Assembly (NCBI RefSeq): GCF_011393335.1
Contig: NZ_CP049865.1
Location: forward strand, 2,436,722-2,500,721
Direction: 5' to 3'
DNA length: 64,000 bases
Origin: Propioniciclava coleopterorum
GTDB taxonomy: Bacteria; Actinomycetota; Actinomycetes; Propionibacteriales; Propionibacteriaceae
Shown here: positions 49,639 to 59,198 of the stretch, in pieces
Layout: each line of letters starts with the position of its first letter
How positions within the stretch are numbered: position 1 is the first letter of the stretch
The notes under the pieces: generated by a model
Told to the model about the DNA's origin: nothing
Seen by the model: only the letters and a program-made list of their open reading frames with translations
The model's database searches: none
Position numbers and translations under genes: made by a program

Positions 49639-51392
49639 ATGACCGACCACCCCACGTCCCCCGCGCCGCGCAAGCGCCGAGCGGGCAGGATCGCCGCCGT
49701 CGCGGGCGGCGCCCTCGTCGTGCTGCTGGGCGCCGGCTACGGCGTCGCGTACGCGATCTCGGGCAACACGCTGGCCCCGCAGACCACGGTCTCCGGCGTC
49801 GAGGTCGGCGGGCTCGACCCTGCCGCCGCGCAGGCGAAGCTGACCTCGGAGCTGGGTCCCCGGGCGTCCGCGCCGCTCACGGTCGCGGCCGGGGAGAAGT
49901 CGGTCCAGCTCACCCCGAGCAACTGGGGCTGGGCGTCGACTACGAGGCCTCGATCCGGGCCGCGGGCGGCGAGAAGTCCTTCGACCCGCGCGCCATCTGG
50001 GACAACCTGACCGGCGGCGGCCCCCGCGACGCCGTGGTCACGCTCGACCCGGCGGTCGGGGAGGCGGCGCTGGCCGACCTGGGCACCCAGGTCCACACCG
50101 AACCCGAGAACGCCGACCTGGCGATCGTGGAGGGGGCGCCCAAGCTCACCGAGGCCAAGCAGGGGGCCGACCTGGACGCCGCCGCGACCGTGCGGGCCGC
50201 CGAGCAGGTGTACCTGACCGGCACCACGGTGGACGCCGTCGTGACCGCCAAGGACGCCGAGATCACCACCGCGGAGGCGTCCGAGGCGCTCGAGAAGGTC
50301 GCCCAGCCGGCGCTGTCTGCGCCCATCACCGTCGCCGCGGGCGACAAGACCTTCGAGGTGGCGCCGGCCACCATCGCGTCCGCGCTGTCGTTCGAGGCCG
50401 CCGACGGCGCCCTGACGCCGAAGCTGGACCCCGACAAGCTGATGGCCGCCTCGAGGGCCAAGCTGCAGGAACTCGGCATGCAGGCCCCCAAGGACGCGAG
50501 CTTCACCTTCGCCGACGGCCGCCCGACGGTGGTGCCGTCCACGGACGGGCTGGGCGTGTCCAAGGAGAACCTCGCCAAGGCCGTGGGCGAGACCATGACG
50601 AAGACGTCCGAGCGCAACGCGTCGGTCGAGGTCGGCGCGCTGAAGGCCGCGTTCACGACCGAGGACGCCAACAACCTCGGGATCAAGGAGGTCACCGGCG
50701 AGTTCACCACGAAGTTCCCGGCGACCGCCTACCGCGTCAACAACATCGGCAAGTCGGCCGGGCTGGTCAACGGCGTCCTGGTGAAGCCGGGGGAGACGTT
50801 CTCGATGAACCAGGTGCTCGGTCCGCGCACCCTGGCGCGCGGCTGGCAGGCCGGCGGCGCCATCGACGGCGGCAAGGTCGTCGAGCGGATGGGCGGCGGC
50901 ATCTCCCAGACCACCACGACCACGTTCAACGCGATCTTCTTCGCCGGGCTCGAGGACGTCTACCACAAGCCGCACTCGCTATACTTCAGCCGCTACCCGA
51001 TGGGCCGCGAGGCCACGCTGGACTACGTGTCGGTGGACATGAAGTTCAAGAACAACACCGAGTACGGCGTCCTCATGCAGGCCTACACCAACAACCCCAA
51101 GGTCGGCGGCCAGGGCACGGTGACGGTCCGGGTGTGGTCGACCAAGAAGTACGACGTGAAGGCGTCCGACCCGGTGCAGAGCGCGTTCCGCAGCCCCGGC
51201 CCCGCGATCCAGAGCGACGCGGCGGTGTGCAGCCCGCAGAGCGCGATGTCGGGCTTCCGGGTCGACTACAACCGCCTGTTCTACCAGAACGGCGCCCTGG
51301 TCAAGACCGAGCCGTTCAACTGGACGTACAACACGCTGCAGGCCGTCCGCTGCACCAATCCCAACGCGCGCGCCGACCGCATCGAACGCTGA
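49639..51392 (+). CDS. VanW-family protein with repeated G5-like/YoaR domains, one apparent frameshift
   Basis: A membrane-anchored extracytoplasmic protein of 584 residues. A short basic N-terminus and one helix (VAGGALVVLLGAGYGVAYAI) are followed by two peptidoglycan-binding-4-like domains (TTVSGVEVGGLDPAAAQAKL ... ; VTAKDAEITTAEASEALEK ...). The VanW domain follows: TTKFPATAYRVNNIGKSAG, KPGETFSMNQVLGPRT, GGGISQTTTTTFNAIFFAGL and YPMGREATLDYVSVDMKF. VanW relatives sit near cell-wall genes and the biochemical role is unclear. GGAGGG lies 3-4 bases before the ATG. The break is at GGGG 49925-49928; one G joins SNW to GLGVDYEASIR. Confidence 0.88.
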
Positions 51393-51395
51393 CGC

Positions 51396-51950
51396 CTAGC
51401 CCACGCGCAGGAACCCGGACGCCGCGGGCGCGTCGTCGGCGCCCGGAAGCCTGACCTGGACCGAGCGCGCGCCCATCCGGGTCGCCCACCAGGCGGCGGC
51501 GACCCAGTCGTCCGGCGACCCACCGGCGACCGTCACCCACTCGCCCTCGAACCGGGCTGCGGCGCCCCCGAAGGCCGCGGTCTCGCCCCACGCGGGGACC
51601 ATCTCGGGCGGCGTCCGGCCGGCGAGCAGGTCGCTGATCCGGGCGACCCACGGCGTCCCTGCGGCGCCGGTGCGGTCGGCGAGGTCGTCCAGGAGGGCAC
51701 GCGGGGCGGCGTCCGGGCGGCGGCCGCGGCTGATCGGCACCCGCCGCAGCGCCTCGACGTCCCCCCAAGCCAGGCGGCGTTCGGTTCCGTGACGGTCGAC
51801 GAGGGCGACCGCGTCGGCGTCCACGTGCGTGACGAAGCCGAGCGCCTCGGTGCGGGCGCCGTCGGTGTCGGTGAACAGGACGCCGACCCGTTCGCCGATG
51901 CGCAGCGGCGGGTTCAGAGCCGAGAGGTGTTCGCGGCGGTCGGGTTGCAT
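51396..51950 (-). CDS. SH3-like-domain protein of unknown function (Rv0428c-like N-terminus)
   Basis: A 184-residue soluble protein. Residues 10-60 (LRIGERVGVLFTDTDGARTEALGFVTHVDADAVALVDRHG) form a small beta-barrel like the SH3-type domain found before a GNAT domain in the mycobacterial Rv0428c family. The rest (DWVAAAWWATRMGARSVQVRLPGADDAPAASGFLRVG) resembles the end of such an acetyltransferase but lacks a clear acetyl-CoA loop, so catalysis is doubtful. ATG 51950 follows CGGAGGAACC. It is divergent from fdxA. Confidence 0.7.
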   Translation of the reverse strand: MQPDRREHLSALNPPLRIGERVGVLFTDTDGARTEALGFVTHVDADAVALVDRHGTERRLAWGDVEALRRVPISRGRRPDAAPRALLDDLADRTGAAGTPWVARISDLLAGRTPPEMVPAWGETAAFGGAAARFEGEWVTVAGGSPDDWVAAAWWATRMGARSVQVRLPGADDAPAASGFLRVG

Positions 51951-52028
51951 GGTTCCTCCGATGGCGAGTTGTAGAGTGTGAGGCGTCTCCAGGAGACGGG
52001 CAGCCACCAACATAGGGGAGCGGTTTTC

Positions 52029-52349
52029 ATGACCTACGTGATCACGTCACCGTGCGTCGACGTCAAGGACCTCGCATGCGTGGAGGAGTGTCCGGTCGAT
52101 TGCATCTACGAGGGCAACCGGATGCTCTACATCCAGCCCGACGAGTGCGTGGACTGCGGTGCCTGCGAGCCGGTCTGCCCGGTGGAGGCGATCTACTACG
52201 AGGACGACGTCCCGGCGGACGAGGCCGAGTACTACGACATCAACGTGAAGTTCTTCGACACGATCGGCAGCCCCGGCGGCGCCGCCCGCATGGGCAAGAT
52301 CGACGCCGACCACCCGACGGTGGCCGCGCTGCCGCCGCAAGGGGAGTGA
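52029..52349 (+). CDS. fdxA: Ferredoxin, 7Fe-8S type (FdxA/FdxC)
   Basis: A 106-residue soluble electron carrier. The N-terminal half has the modified cluster motif C-x7-C-x3-CP ([22 protein letters not shown]), matching a [3Fe-4S] plus [4Fe-4S] ferredoxin. The second motif, [16 protein letters not shown], is complete. An acidic C-terminal extension follows, ending PPQGE. GGGAG lies 9 bases before the ATG. The stop overlaps the dapC start (GTGA), the same pairing as fdxC-dapC in mycobacteria. Confidence 0.96.
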   Translation: MTYVITSPCVDVKDLACVEECPVDCIYEGNRMLYIQPDECVDCGACEPVCPVEAIYYEDDVPADEAEYYDINVKFFDTIGSPGGAARMGKIDADHPTVAALPPQGE

Positions 52350-53449
52350 CCTCCCCGCTGTCGGGGCGCCTTCCCGACTTCCCCTGGGACACGATCGCCG
52401 GGGCGAAGGCGCGCGCCGCGGCGCACCCCGACGGCCTGTGCGACCTGTCGGTCGGCACGCCGGTCGATCCCGTCCCGCCGGCCGCGCAGCGCGCGCTGGC
52501 CGAGGCCGCCCCCGACTGGGCGGGCTACCCGACCGTGTGGGGGACGCCGACGCTGCGGGCCGCGATCCGCGCCTACCTGGAGGGCCGCTGGTCCTCGGTG
52601 CCGCTGACGGACGCGAACGTGCTGCCGGTGGTGGGCACCAAGGAACTGGTGGCGCTGCTGCCGCTGCAGTTGGGCGTGGGCCCGGGGCGCACGGTCGTCA
52701 TCCCGACGACCGCCTACCCGACCTACGAGGTCGGGGCGAGGATCGCCGGGGCCGAGGTGCTCGCCACCGACGACCCGGCCGCGGCCGCCGCGGCGAACCC
52801 GGCGCTGATCTGGATCAACTCGCCGGCCAACCCGCACGGCGCCATCTTGGACGCCGACGCACTGCGCGCCTGGGTGGCCGCCGCCCGCTCGTGCGGCGCG
52901 GTGCTGGCCTCCGACGAGTGCTACGGCGAGTTCGGCTGGGACGCCGAGCCGGTTTCGGTGCTCGACCCCGCGATCAACGGCGGCTCGCTGGACGGGCTGC
53001 TGGCGGCGTTCTCGCTGTCGAAGCGCTCCAACCTGGCCGGCTATCGCGCCGGGTTCGTCGCGGGCGACGCGGCGGTGGTGGGCGAACTGCTGGCCGTCCG
53101 CAAGCATTCGGGGCTGATGGTGCCCGGGCCGGTGCAGGCCGTGATGGAGGCCATGCTGGCCGACGACGCGCACGTCCAGGAACAACGCGAGCGCTACCTG
53201 GCGCGCCGCGCGGTGCTCGCGCCCGCGCTCGAGGCGTCCGGGTTCCGCATCGACGACTCCGAGGGCTCGCTGTACCTGTGGGCGACCCGGGGCGAGGACT
53301 GCCGCGCCACGGTCGACTGGCTCGCCGAGCGCGGCATCCTGGCCGCGCCGGGGGACTTCTACGGCGAGGCCGGCCGTGAGCACGTCCGGATCGCCCTCAC
53401 GGCCTCCGACGAGCGGATCGCCGCCGCGGCGTCCCGCCTGCTCGGCTGA
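52346..53449 (+). CDS. dapC: Succinyldiaminopimelate aminotransferase DapC
   Basis: A fold-type I PLP aminotransferase (367 residues) for the transamination of N-succinyl-2-amino-6-ketopimelate in lysine/DAP synthesis. The start region [36 protein letters not shown] is characteristic of actinobacterial DapC. Cofactor residues appear in [21 protein letters not shown] and the Schiff-base lysine in [16 protein letters not shown]. The carboxylate-binding arginine is in HVRIALTAS. The GTG start is coupled to the fdxA stop. Its DAP-pathway partners dapD, dapE and dapA all lie downstream in this window. Confidence 0.93.
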   Translation: MTSPLSGRLPDFPWDTIAGAKARAAAHPDGLCDLSVGTPVDPVPPAAQRALAEAAPDWAGYPTVWGTPTLRAAIRAYLEGRWSSVPLTDANVLPVVGTKELVALLPLQLGVGPGRTVVIPTTAYPTYEVGARIAGAEVLATDDPAAAAAANPALIWINSPANPHGAILDADALRAWVAAARSCGAVLASDECYGEFGWDAEPVSVLDPAINGGSLDGLLAAFSLSKRSNLAGYRAGFVAGDAAVVGELLAVRKHSGLMVPGPVQAVMEAMLADDAHVQEQRERYLARRAVLAPALEASGFRIDDSEGSLYLWATRGEDCRATVDWLAERGILAAPGDFYGEAGREHVRIALTASDERIAAAASRLLG

Positions 53450-53476
53450 CCGGGCCGACAGCGGTCAGCGGCCCGG
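53445..53476. terminator. Alternative overlapping hairpins between convergent genes
   Basis: Two mutually exclusive 8-bp stems overlap both stop codons: 53445-53452 with 53462-53469 (GCTGACCG/CGGTCAGC), and 53450-53457 with 53469-53476 (CCGGGCCG/CGGCCCGG). It is probably a compact bidirectional terminator. Confidence 0.55.
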
Positions 53477-54328
53477 CGTGGGCTGCTGGTCGGGGTAGGT
53501 GATCGTCACCGTTGTGGCGTTGTCGGGCTGGCCCTCCCAGGCCCCGGCGACGCGGCCGTTCGGCGTCCAGCTGCGGGAGCCGACCTGCACCGTCGCCGCG
53601 CCGTAGTAGGCGGTGTTGCCGACCGCGATGTGCGCGGCCGACCAGGCGTCCCGGCTGGTCTTCGCCGTCACGGTGAGCGTGCCGCCGGAGCGGGTCACCC
53701 GGCTCGACTCGGGCAGCGTGCGCGTCAGGAAGGCCTCCAACCCGGCCGGATCCGCGCGCGGCGGGTCCTTCACCAGGCACGTGAAGGACGCCGGCGTCTC
53801 GCCGGTCAGGGCGCTCGCGATGCGGCGCGCGTTCTCGACGTGCCGGGCGTAACCGTTGGGGTGGCCGCTGCGCTGCACGGCCTGCGCGACGTCGTTGACG
53901 TCGCCGGTCGCCCAGCCCTTGACCTTCACCAGCGCGTCGTAGAACTTCCCCGACGCGTAGTAGGGGTCCTGCACCTGCGCCTCGGTGCCCCACCCCTGCG
54001 AGGGACGCTGCTGGAAGAGGCCGAGGGAGTCGCGGTCGCCGTAGTCGAGGTTGCGGATCCCCGACTCCTGGTAGACGGTCGCCAGCGCGATGGTGGAGGC
54101 CCGCGGCACCAGCTCGCGCTGGGTCGCAACGCCCACGATGACCGTCGCGTTGTGGGTCTGCTCCACGTCGAGGGGCACCGCGAGTTCCTGCACCTGCGCG
54201 ACGCACTGGTCGGCCAGGGGCAGCGGCTCCTTGTTGTAGGCGTAGAAGACCGCCAGTCCGGCCAGCACCAGCACCGCGCTCAGCGCGGCGATGGCCAGCC
54301 CGGTGAAGACCCGTCCCACGGCACCCAT
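53465..54328 (-). CDS. Membrane-anchored lytic-transglycosylase-like protein
   Basis: A 287-residue protein with one N-terminal helix (FTGLAIAALSAVLVLAGLAVF) and an extracytoplasmic domain. The segment IALATVYQESGIRNLDYGDRDSLGLFQQRPSQGWG fits a lysozyme-like transglycosylase fold: the E of YQESG would be the catalytic acid, and SLGLFQQRP resembles the GxxQ motif. A C-terminal beta-rich region follows after KDPPRADPAGLEAFL. It probably trims peptidoglycan. It begins 6 bases after the dapD stop, the last gene of a three-gene operon. Bases 53962-53995 are duplicated exactly in an intergenic region at 45907-45940. Confidence 0.85.
   Translation of the reverse strand: MGAVGRVFTGLAIAALSAVLVLAGLAVFYAYNKEPLPLADQCVAQVQELAVPLDVEQTHNATVIVGVATQRELVPRASTIALATVYQESGIRNLDYGDRDSLGLFQQRPSQGWGTEAQVQDPYYASGKFYDALVKVKGWATGDVNDVAQAVQRSGHPNGYARHVENARRIASALTGETPASFTCLVKDPPRADPAGLEAFLTRTLPESSRVTRSGGTLTVTAKTSRDAWSAAHIAVGNTAYYGAATVQVGSRSWTPNGRVAGAWEGQPDNATTVTITYPDQQPTPGR
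53962..53995. repeat. Second copy of the 34-base exact repeat, inside the transglycosylase-like gene
   Basis: It covers the codons for GWGTEAQVQDP on the minus strand. The other copy is intergenic at 45907-45940 in the same plus-strand orientation. Confidence 0.85.
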
Positions 54329-54334
54329 CGCGGC

Positions 54335-55275
54335 TCAGTTGGCGTGCAGCGCGGCGTTCAGCTCGACCGTGCGGCCGGCGCGCGGCTTGGCCGCGACGGC
54401 GCCCGTCACCGAGTCGCGGTAGAACAGCCAGCCGTCGGTCCCGGACAGCTCGGCGGCCTTGACCAGGCGGCCGTCCGGCAGCGCGACCTTGGTGCCGGCG
54501 GTGAGGTACAGCCCGGCCTCGACGACGCAGTCGTCCCCGAGCGAGATGCCGATGCCGCTGTTGGCGCCGAGCAGGCAGCGCTCACCGATGGAGATCTGCT
54601 GCTTGCCGCCGCCCGACAGCGTGCCCATGATCGAGGCGCCGCCGCCGACGTCGGAGCCGTCGCCCACGACGACGCCCGCCGAGATCCGGCCCTCGACCAT
54701 CGACGTGCCGAGCGTGCCGGCGTTGAAGTTCACGAAACCCTCGTGCATCACGGTCGTGCCGGACGCGAGGTGCGCCCCCAGCCGGACGCGGTCGGCGTCG
54801 GCGATCCGGACACCGGTGGGCATCACGTAGTCGACCATCCGCGGGAACTTGTCCACGCCGAACACGGTGACGTGGCCGCGGGCGGCGCGCAGCGCGGCGC
54901 GCACCCCCTCGAAGCCGGCGACCGCGCAGGGGCCGGCGGACGTCCACACCACGTTGGGCAGGACGCCGAAGACGCCGTCCAGGTTGAGGGTGCGCGGGGC
55001 GACGGCGCGGGAGCTCAGCAGGTGCAGGCGCAGGTAGGCGTCCGCGGTGGACGCGGGGCGGCGTCCAGGTCGATCTCGACGAGGACGGCCTCGGTGGCGA
55101 CGCGGCGCACCGCGTCCTGCGTGACGCCGGCGCTCAGCGCGGCGGGCGCCTGCTCCCGGTCGGCGGCGGAGGGTTCCCCGAGCGCGGGCGCGGGGAACCA
55201 CACATCGAGGACATCGCCGGATTCGGTGGTGGTGGCGAGGCCCCAGCCCCAGGCAGTGCGCGCGGAAGACGTCAT
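54335..55275 (-). CDS. dapD: Tetrahydrodipicolinate N-succinyltransferase DapD, one apparent frameshift
   Basis: Succinylates tetrahydrodipicolinate, the committed step of the succinylase DAP route. The 313-residue length and sequence match the actinobacterial DapD type: an N-terminal domain ([22 protein letters not shown]) followed by a left-handed beta-helix of hexapeptide repeats ([81 protein letters not shown]). The frame breaks at the GGGG run 55055-55058 (CCCC on the coding strand); one base joins EIDLDAAP to [13 protein letters not shown]. It is preceded by a membrane-protein gene and followed by a wall hydrolase gene, all on the same strand. Confidence 0.93.
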
Positions 55276-55306
55276 GCGTTCCAGCCTACCGGGGGCACAA
55301 CGGGGC

Positions 55307-56856
55307 TCAGGACCAGACGACGACCAGCGGATCCTTGGTGAGGTCGACGGTGAAGGCGACCGCGCGCTCCAGGCGGGTGGTGCCCTCGGTGGTCAGGCCG
55401 TTCTGCGACACCGTCGCCGTGGCGTCGATCACGTAGGCCAGGGGACCGGTCGCCGACAGGTTCGCGGCGTCGAGCGTCGGGGCGAAGCCGGCCCACGGGT
55501 CGTTGACCAGCGCGAACTTCACCGAGCCCGGCGTCACCTCGACGTCGTCGGTGCGGACGCCGAACGGGCAGTCGGCCGGGCGTGCCTCGGTGGAGGCCAG
55601 GCACTCGTCGAAGCGGGTCTTCACAGCGGTCAGCACGTTCTGCTTGCCGGTCTCGCTGAGGACGGCCGTGACGTCGAGCGAGGTCGGCTCGGCGTCCGGG
55701 GAGGCGACGACGGCCTGGGGCGTCCCCTCGATGCTCACGTTGTCGGTGCCGGTGGCCACGGTGTAGCTGCCCGGGAAGACGGGGTTGGTGCCCTCGGTGA
55801 CCTTCGCGGAGTTCACGGTCAGCCCGGCGGTGGAGCTCAGCGTCAGGTCGGCCGTGCCGTCGGAGATCAGCCATTGCGTGCGGCCGTCGCCCTCGAGGTG
55901 GAGAGTGGTGCTGACGGCCTGGTCGCCGATCCGGTAGCTGGCCGGCACCGTGGCGGCGCTGCCGCCGTCGAAGACCGGGGTGCCCACCTGGATGTCGGTG
56001 AGCGGCGCTGTGCTGCGGGACGCGGTGAGCACCTCGCCGGTCAGTAGCGCGGTGTTGGCGGGCTTGTCCGCCAGCGTGGCGAGCGCCGCCTGCGCGTCGC
56101 CGCTGGCGATGGAGCTCAAGTAGGTCGTCGCCGTCTGGGCGATGGCCTTGTCACGGTTGGTGTTGGCGGTGCTGATGACCGCCCACACGATGCCGACGAC
56201 GATGAGGAGCACCGCGAGGCCGGCGGCGAGGAACACCAGCGGCTTGCGCGCGCTCGAGCCGTCACCGTCGCTCTCGGGGCGTCCCCGGCCGGCGGCGCCT
56301 CGGAGGCATCGGCGTCCGGGGCCCCCTCGCCGAACGTGTCGTCGGGGTGGGTCTCATCGCCGAGGGGCTCGTCGTCGAACGTCCCGCCCCCGGGCTGGTC
56401 GTCGGTCTCGACGGTCCACGACTCCTCGGCGACGTCGAACACCTGGGTCGCGTCCGGGTCGGATGCGAAGACCTGGGTCGCGTCGGGGTCGGACGCGGGG
56501 GCGTCCGGCTGCTCCGCGGAGGCCGCGGCGTCGATCTCCTCGCGCGCGGCGAACGCGTCCGCGTCCTCGGCGAACGTGTCCTCGGCGAACGTGTCCGGCT
56601 CGGCCTCAGGCGCGTCCTCGTGCGTCGCGCTCGCGTCCCCGAGGCCGTCCGCAGGTGCCTCCCAGGGGTCTTCCGCGGGTGCCTCCCAGGGGTCCTCCGC
56701 GGGCGCCTCCCACGGGTTCTCCGCGGTGGCGTCGCCGGCATCCGCGGCGGGCGGTTCGCCCGGCGCTGCGTCGGATTCCTGGCCCTCCTGCGGCAGGGGT
56801 CGGGTCGCCTCGGCGTCGGGCTCCCACTCGCTGGGGGTGGCCGGGGAGTGGCTCAT
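55307..56856 (-). CDS. Membrane protein with a disordered acidic N-terminus, unknown function, one apparent frameshift
   Basis: A 516-residue protein with three parts. Residues 1-200 are acidic and repetitive: PWEAPAED occurs three times in tandem, and DPDATQVF occurs twice. A single helix follows (VFLAAGLAVLLIVVGIVWAVI, about residue 210). A 290-residue extracytoplasmic beta-rich domain follows, with one cysteine pair (FDECLASTEARPADCPF). The frame breaks at GGGG 56276-56279 (CCCC on the coding strand); one base joins EAPPAGDAP to ESDGDGSSARKPL and then the helix. AGGAGG lies 5 bases before the ATG. The DATQVF motifs resemble phosphothreonine ligands of FHA domains, which would link it to Ser/Thr kinase signalling; that is inference. 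Confidence 0.82.
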
Positions 56857-56906
56857 CGCGTCCTCCTGTGTCGTGTGCCACCAGCCATGATGCCACGGGC
56901 GGGGCC

Positions 56907-56912
56907 TAGGCT
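56907..56912 (+). promoter_or_regulatory. Leaderless-type -10 box TAGGCT before dapE
   Basis: TAGGCT ends 6 nt before ATG 56919, with no ribosome site. Confidence 0.55.
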
Positions 56913-56918
56913 GGCAGC

Positions 56919-57974
56919 ATGTCCCTCGACCTGCACGCCGACCTGCCCGACCTGCTGACCGCCGTCACCGACATCGAATCGGTCAGTGGGAACGAGCGGG
57001 CCCTCGCGGACGCCGTGGAGGCGGCCCTGCGCGCGTGCCCCCACCTCGACGTGATCCGGCAGGGCGACGCCGTCGTCGCGCGCACCATGCTCGGACGCCC
57101 CGAGCGGGTGGTCATCGCCGGCCACCTCGACACCGTTCCGGTGGCGGCCAACCTGCCCTCGCGGCGCGACGGCGACCGGATCTACGGCCGCGGGACGGCC
57201 GACATGAAGGGCGGCGTGGCCGTGGCGCTGTCCGTCGCCGCAGCCACCCCCGAACCGCGCCACGACGTCACCTGGATCTTCTACGACAACGAGGAGGTCG
57301 AGGCCGCCCGCAACGGGCTGGGGCGCCTCGCCCGGGAGCGGCCCGACCTGCTGGCGGGGGACTTCGCCGTCCTGATGGAGCCCACCTCGGCCCGCATCGA
57401 GGGCGGCTGCCAGGGGACGCTGCGCTTCGAGATCACCACGCTCGGCCTGGCCGCGCACTCGGCGCGCAGCTGGCTGGGGCACAACGCCATCCACGACGCC
57501 GGCGCGGTGCTGGCCACGTTGTCGGGCTACCTGCCGCGCACCGTCGTGGTCGACGGGCTGGAGTACCGCGAGCGCCTCAACGCGGTGGGGATCGCGGGCG
57601 GCATCGCCGGCAACGTCATCCCCGACCGCTGCACGGTGACCATCAACTTCCGGTTCGCGCCCGACCGCAGCGTCGAGCAGGCACAGGAGCACGTGCGGGA
57701 GGTGTTCGCCGGACACGACCTGACGTTCACCGACGCGTCGCCGGCGGCGCGCCCGGGGCTCGAGGAGCCCGCGGCGGCAGCGTTCGTCGCGGCGGTGGGC
57801 GGCGAGCCGCGCGCCAAGTACGGCTGGACCGACGTGGCGCGGTTCGCCGAACTCGGCGTCCCGGCGGTCAACTTCGGCCCCGCGGATCCGGGCAAGGCGC
57901 ACGCGGACGACGAGTTCTGCTCCGTCGACGACCTCTACGTCACCCGCGACGCGCTCGTCCGCTGGCTCGCCTGA
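56919..57974 (+). CDS. dapE: Succinyl-diaminopimelate desuccinylase DapE
   Basis: A zinc M20 peptidase-family enzyme that removes succinate from N-succinyl-LL-DAP; 351 residues. Metal ligands are in VVIAGHLDTVPVAANLP and GRGTADMKGG, the catalytic glutamate pair is in WIFYDNEEVEAARNGLGRL, and the next ligand is in VLMEPTSARIEGGCQG. The dimerisation domain contains GLAAHSARSWLGHNAIH, and the last histidine ligand region is KAHADDEFCSVDDL. It starts without a Shine-Dalgarno, 6 nt after TAGGCT. It is divergent from the membrane-protein/dapD operon, so the DAP genes flank one promoter region. Confidence 0.95.
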   Translation: MSLDLHADLPDLLTAVTDIESVSGNERALADAVEAALRACPHLDVIRQGDAVVARTMLGRPERVVIAGHLDTVPVAANLPSRRDGDRIYGRGTADMKGGVAVALSVAAATPEPRHDVTWIFYDNEEVEAARNGLGRLARERPDLLAGDFAVLMEPTSARIEGGCQGTLRFEITTLGLAAHSARSWLGHNAIHDAGAVLATLSGYLPRTVVVDGLEYRERLNAVGIAGGIAGNVIPDRCTVTINFRFAPDRSVEQAQEHVREVFAGHDLTFTDASPAARPGLEEPAAAAFVAAVGGEPRAKYGWTDVARFAELGVPAVNFGPADPGKAHADDEFCSVDDLYVTRDALVRWLA

Positions 57975-57995
57975 CCCGCCCCCGGGTCACACCGT

Positions 57996-58001
57996 TACGC
58001 T
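57996..58001 (+). promoter_or_regulatory. Leaderless-type -10 box TACGCT before the LOG-family gene
   Basis: TACGCT ends 7 nt before GTG 58009, with no ribosome site. Confidence 0.5.
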
Positions 58002-58008
58002 GGGCCGC

Positions 58009-58767
58009 GTGAGCAAGAAGGGCAAGAAGGGCTTCCGTCAGCAGGGGCCCGTCATCCGCCGCGGCGACCAGGTGCAGGCGACCACCACCGACCAGCGGCT
58101 GCTGCAGGGCGGCCGCGGGAGCGACTGGCTGCACTCCGACCCCTGGCGCGTCCTGCGCATCCAGGCGGAGTTCGTCGAGGGCTTCGGAGCGCTGGCCGAA
58201 CTCGGCCCCGCCGTCAGCGTGTTCGGGTCGGCCCGCACCCCCAAGGACGACCCCATGTACGCCCAGGCCGTCGCGCTGGGCCGTCGGCTCGCCGAGTCGG
58301 GCTACGCGACGATCACCGGCGGCGGGCCGGGCATCATGGAGGCCGCGAACAAGGGCGCCAGCGAGGCGGGCGGCGTGTCGGTGGGGCTCGGCATCGAGCT
58401 GCCCTTCGAGGACGCCCTGAACAAGTGGGTCAGCCTCGGCATCAACTTCCGCTACTTCTTCGTGCGCAAGGTGATGTTCCTCAAGTACGCCCAGGGGTTC
58501 GTGGTGATGCCCGGCGGAATGGGCACGATGGACGAACTGTTCGAGTCGCTGACGCTGGTGCAGACCCAGAAGATGACGCGTTTCCCGATCGTGCTCTTCG
58601 GCTCCGAATACTGGTCGGGGCTGGTGGAATGGATGCAGCAGCGCATGCTGGCCGATGGATACATCAAGGAGACTGATTTCGAGCTGTTCCACGTGGTCGA
58701 CGACGTGGAACGGGCCGTCGAGATCATCCTCGAGGACGGCCGCAACGGCCACACGCGGGGGGCGTGA
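58009..58767 (+). CDS. LOG-family protein (TIGR00730; cytokinin riboside 5'-monophosphate phosphoribohydrolase-like)
   Basis: A 252-residue Rossmann-like nucleotide hydrolase. Hallmarks are AVSVFGSARTPKDDPMY, ATITGGGPGIMEAANKGASEAGG and FVVMPGGMGTMDELFESLTLVQ (the PGGxGTxxE motif that carries the catalytic region). The basic N-terminal tail (KKGKKGFRQQGP) is typical of the actinobacterial branch. It releases free base from nucleoside monophosphates; the physiological substrate here is uncertain. The stop overlaps the next start (GTGA). Its position between dapE and the DivIVA-like gene matches Rv1205 in M. tuberculosis. Confidence 0.92.
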   Translation: MSKKGKKGFRQQGPVIRRGDQVQATTTDQRLLQGGRGSDWLHSDPWRVLRIQAEFVEGFGALAELGPAVSVFGSARTPKDDPMYAQAVALGRRLAESGYATITGGGPGIMEAANKGASEAGGVSVGLGIELPFEDALNKWVSLGINFRYFFVRKVMFLKYAQGFVVMPGGMGTMDELFESLTLVQTQKMTRFPIVLFGSEYWSGLVEWMQQRMLADGYIKETDFELFHVVDDVERAVEIILEDGRNGHTRGA

Positions 58768-59198
58768 CGATGGAGTGGTTCCTGTGGGGGATGGTGGTCG
58801 TCGTGCTGGGCCTGGCGGCCGTGGCGGCCGCGGGCAGGTTCGGCGGGATGCCGACCACGGCGGTGCACGACAGCCCGGTCCCCGAACTGCCCGACCGGCC
58901 GTTGACCGGGGACGATCTGCGGCACCTGCGGTTCGCCGTCACGCCCCGCGGCTACTCGATGGCGCAGATCGACGACCTGCTGGACCGCCTGGCCCTCGAA
59001 CTCGACGAGCACGACGCGCAGACCCCCGTGGGAACCCGGGTGGCGGTCCGCGGCGGGGACGCCGTCGCGGCGGAGGAATGGGCGAAGTCGCCCGCCTCCG
59101 ACTCCGAGTTGTTCCGTTCTGCGATAATGGACCCGGACGTGAGCCAGCAGCCAGGAGAAGAGGGAGAACATGGCAGCAATGAAGCCCCGCACGGGTGA
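58764..59198 (+). CDS. Small membrane protein with DivIVA-like motif
   Basis: A 144-residue protein with an N-terminal helix (WFLWGMVVVVLGLAAVAAAG), a Pro-rich linker and a short DivIVA-type segment LRFAVTPRGYSMAQIDDLLDRLALEL (about residues 53-80), where F-x-x-x-x-RGY-x-x-x-x-VD-like spacing is visible. The acidic tail is disordered. DivIVA segments mark curved membranes and cell poles. It may start at GTG 58764, coupled to the LOG gene, or ATG 58770. It overlaps the DUF3117 gene by 29 bases in another frame. A similar gene (Rv1209) holds this place in mycobacteria. Confidence 0.82.
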   Translation: MTMEWFLWGMVVVVLGLAAVAAAGRFGGMPTTAVHDSPVPELPDRPLTGDDLRHLRFAVTPRGYSMAQIDDLLDRLALELDEHDAQTPVGTRVAVRGGDAVAAEEWAKSPASDSELFRSAIMDPDVSQQPGEEGEHGSNEAPHG

